Source: Bradyrhizobium sp. AZCC 1721
GTDB taxonomy: Bacteria; Pseudomonadota; Alphaproteobacteria; Rhizobiales; Xanthobacteraceae
Length of the DNA stretch: 64,000 bases
Assembly (NCBI RefSeq): GCF_036924715.1
Contig: NZ_JAZHSB010000001.1
Span: 2,905,001-2,969,000, forward strand
Reading direction: 5' to 3'
In this document: positions 63,745 through 64,000 of the stretch, in pieces
How the letters are laid out: each line of letters starts with the position of its first letter
Position numbering within the stretch: position 1 is the first letter of the stretch
The notes under the pieces: model-generated
Databases searched by the model: none
What the model was told of the DNA's origin: nothing
What the model saw: the letters and a program-made list of their open reading frames with translations, nothing else
Translations under genes and position numbers: made by a program

Positions 63745-64000
63745 TTACGCGCGGACCTCCGCCTGGATCCATTCCGCGGCCCCGCGCCACAGCGTGTCGC
63801 GATGCTCGGGCCGGAAAAATCCCATATGCCCGATCTTGCTCACGCCAGTATCCGCAGGCCTCACCGTGATGATCTCAGGCGCAGTCGAGGTAAATCCCGA
63901 ACACAACAATTCGACCGCCGGCGGCGTTGCCCAGGGATCGTCGGACATGCAGAGGGCACGCAACGCGCCCTGGTATTTCGGGAAATTCTGCACGGCTTCG
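63745..64000 (-). CDS. Alpha/beta hydrolase C-terminal end, cut by window
   Basis: The minus-strand frame enters from beyond 64000 and stops at 63745. The visible ~85 residues (MQNFPKYQGALRALCMSDDPWATPPAVELLCSGFTSTAPEIITVRPADTGVSKIGHMGFFRPEHRDTLWRGAAEWI) have the layout of the last part of a lipase-like alpha/beta hydrolase. The acid (SDDPWATPPAV) and base (GHMGFF) positions are visible. The start lies outside the window. Confidence 0.7.
   Translation of the reverse strand, partial: EAVQNFPKYQGALRALCMSDDPWATPPAVELLCSGFTSTAPEIITVRPADTGVSKIGHMGFFRPEHRDTLWRGAAEWIQAEVRA

Overview
This is a high-GC, gene-dense alphaproteobacterial chromosome segment. Gene content (DctA/DctBD, PHB genes, several Liv-type ABC and TRAP transporters, CIO-type bd oxidase, resorcylate catabolism) and short dispersed palindromes point to Bradyrhizobium or a close relative. 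No rRNA, intact tRNA, insertion sequence or CRISPR array was seen.

Region 1 (1-15.7 kb, all + strand) links C4-dicarboxylate use to polyhydroxybutyrate (PHB). The order is dctA, phaA, phaB, a hotdog thioesterase, a phasin-like protein, a MaeB malic enzyme, type II NADH dehydrogenase, CIO/bd oxidase subunits I and II, a DctB-like kinase, a DctD-like sigma-54 activator and phaC. It reads as one redox and carbon-storage module: dicarboxylate uptake, malate to pyruvate plus NADPH, PHB as electron sink, and a short non-proton-pumping respiratory branch.

Region 2 (16.1-33.75 kb) is the most interesting part. About 250 bp of the dusA upstream region plus its first codons occur twice in direct orientation (16097-16343 and 33502-33751). 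Only the right copy continues into a full dusA. The 17.4 kb between them has the layout of a dusA-targeted integrative island. It carries two convergent operons. The + operon encodes a Rieske oxygenase (alpha, beta), enoyl-CoA hydratase, SDR, alpha/beta hydrolase, acyl-CoA dehydrogenase and a SnoaL-hydratase fusion. The - operon encodes a frameshifted FAD oxidoreductase, LivF, LivG, an acyl-CoA ligase, LivH, LivM and a binding protein. A TetR regulator sits beside the latter. Nearly the same 21-bp sequence lies upstream of both operons, which suggests one regulon for an unidentified organic acid. No integrase and no Rieske reductase are visible.

Region 3 (34.7-40.9 kb) is a gamma-resorcylate/resorcinol cluster under a MarR regulator: flavin reductase, oxygenase, decarboxylase, MFS transporter and maleylacetate reductase. 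The last two share one open frame. The ring-cleavage hydroxyquinol dioxygenase is missing; a short C-terminal remnant lies where it might have been, next to dusA.

Region 4 (40.9-64 kb) is mostly housekeeping and transport: a small kinase-like ATPase, aspartic protease, DUF1289 protein, membrane histidine kinase, beta-hydroxyacid dehydrogenase, VOC protein, ApbC/Mrp, two TakP-like TRAP binding proteins facing two DctQ-DctM pairs, moaA, gph, rpiA, a DUF2059 protein, glutathione reductase, 3-hydroxybutyryl-CoA dehydrogenase, a flavodoxin-like protein, a cysteine hydrolase, small unknown proteins and a gene cut by the window end.
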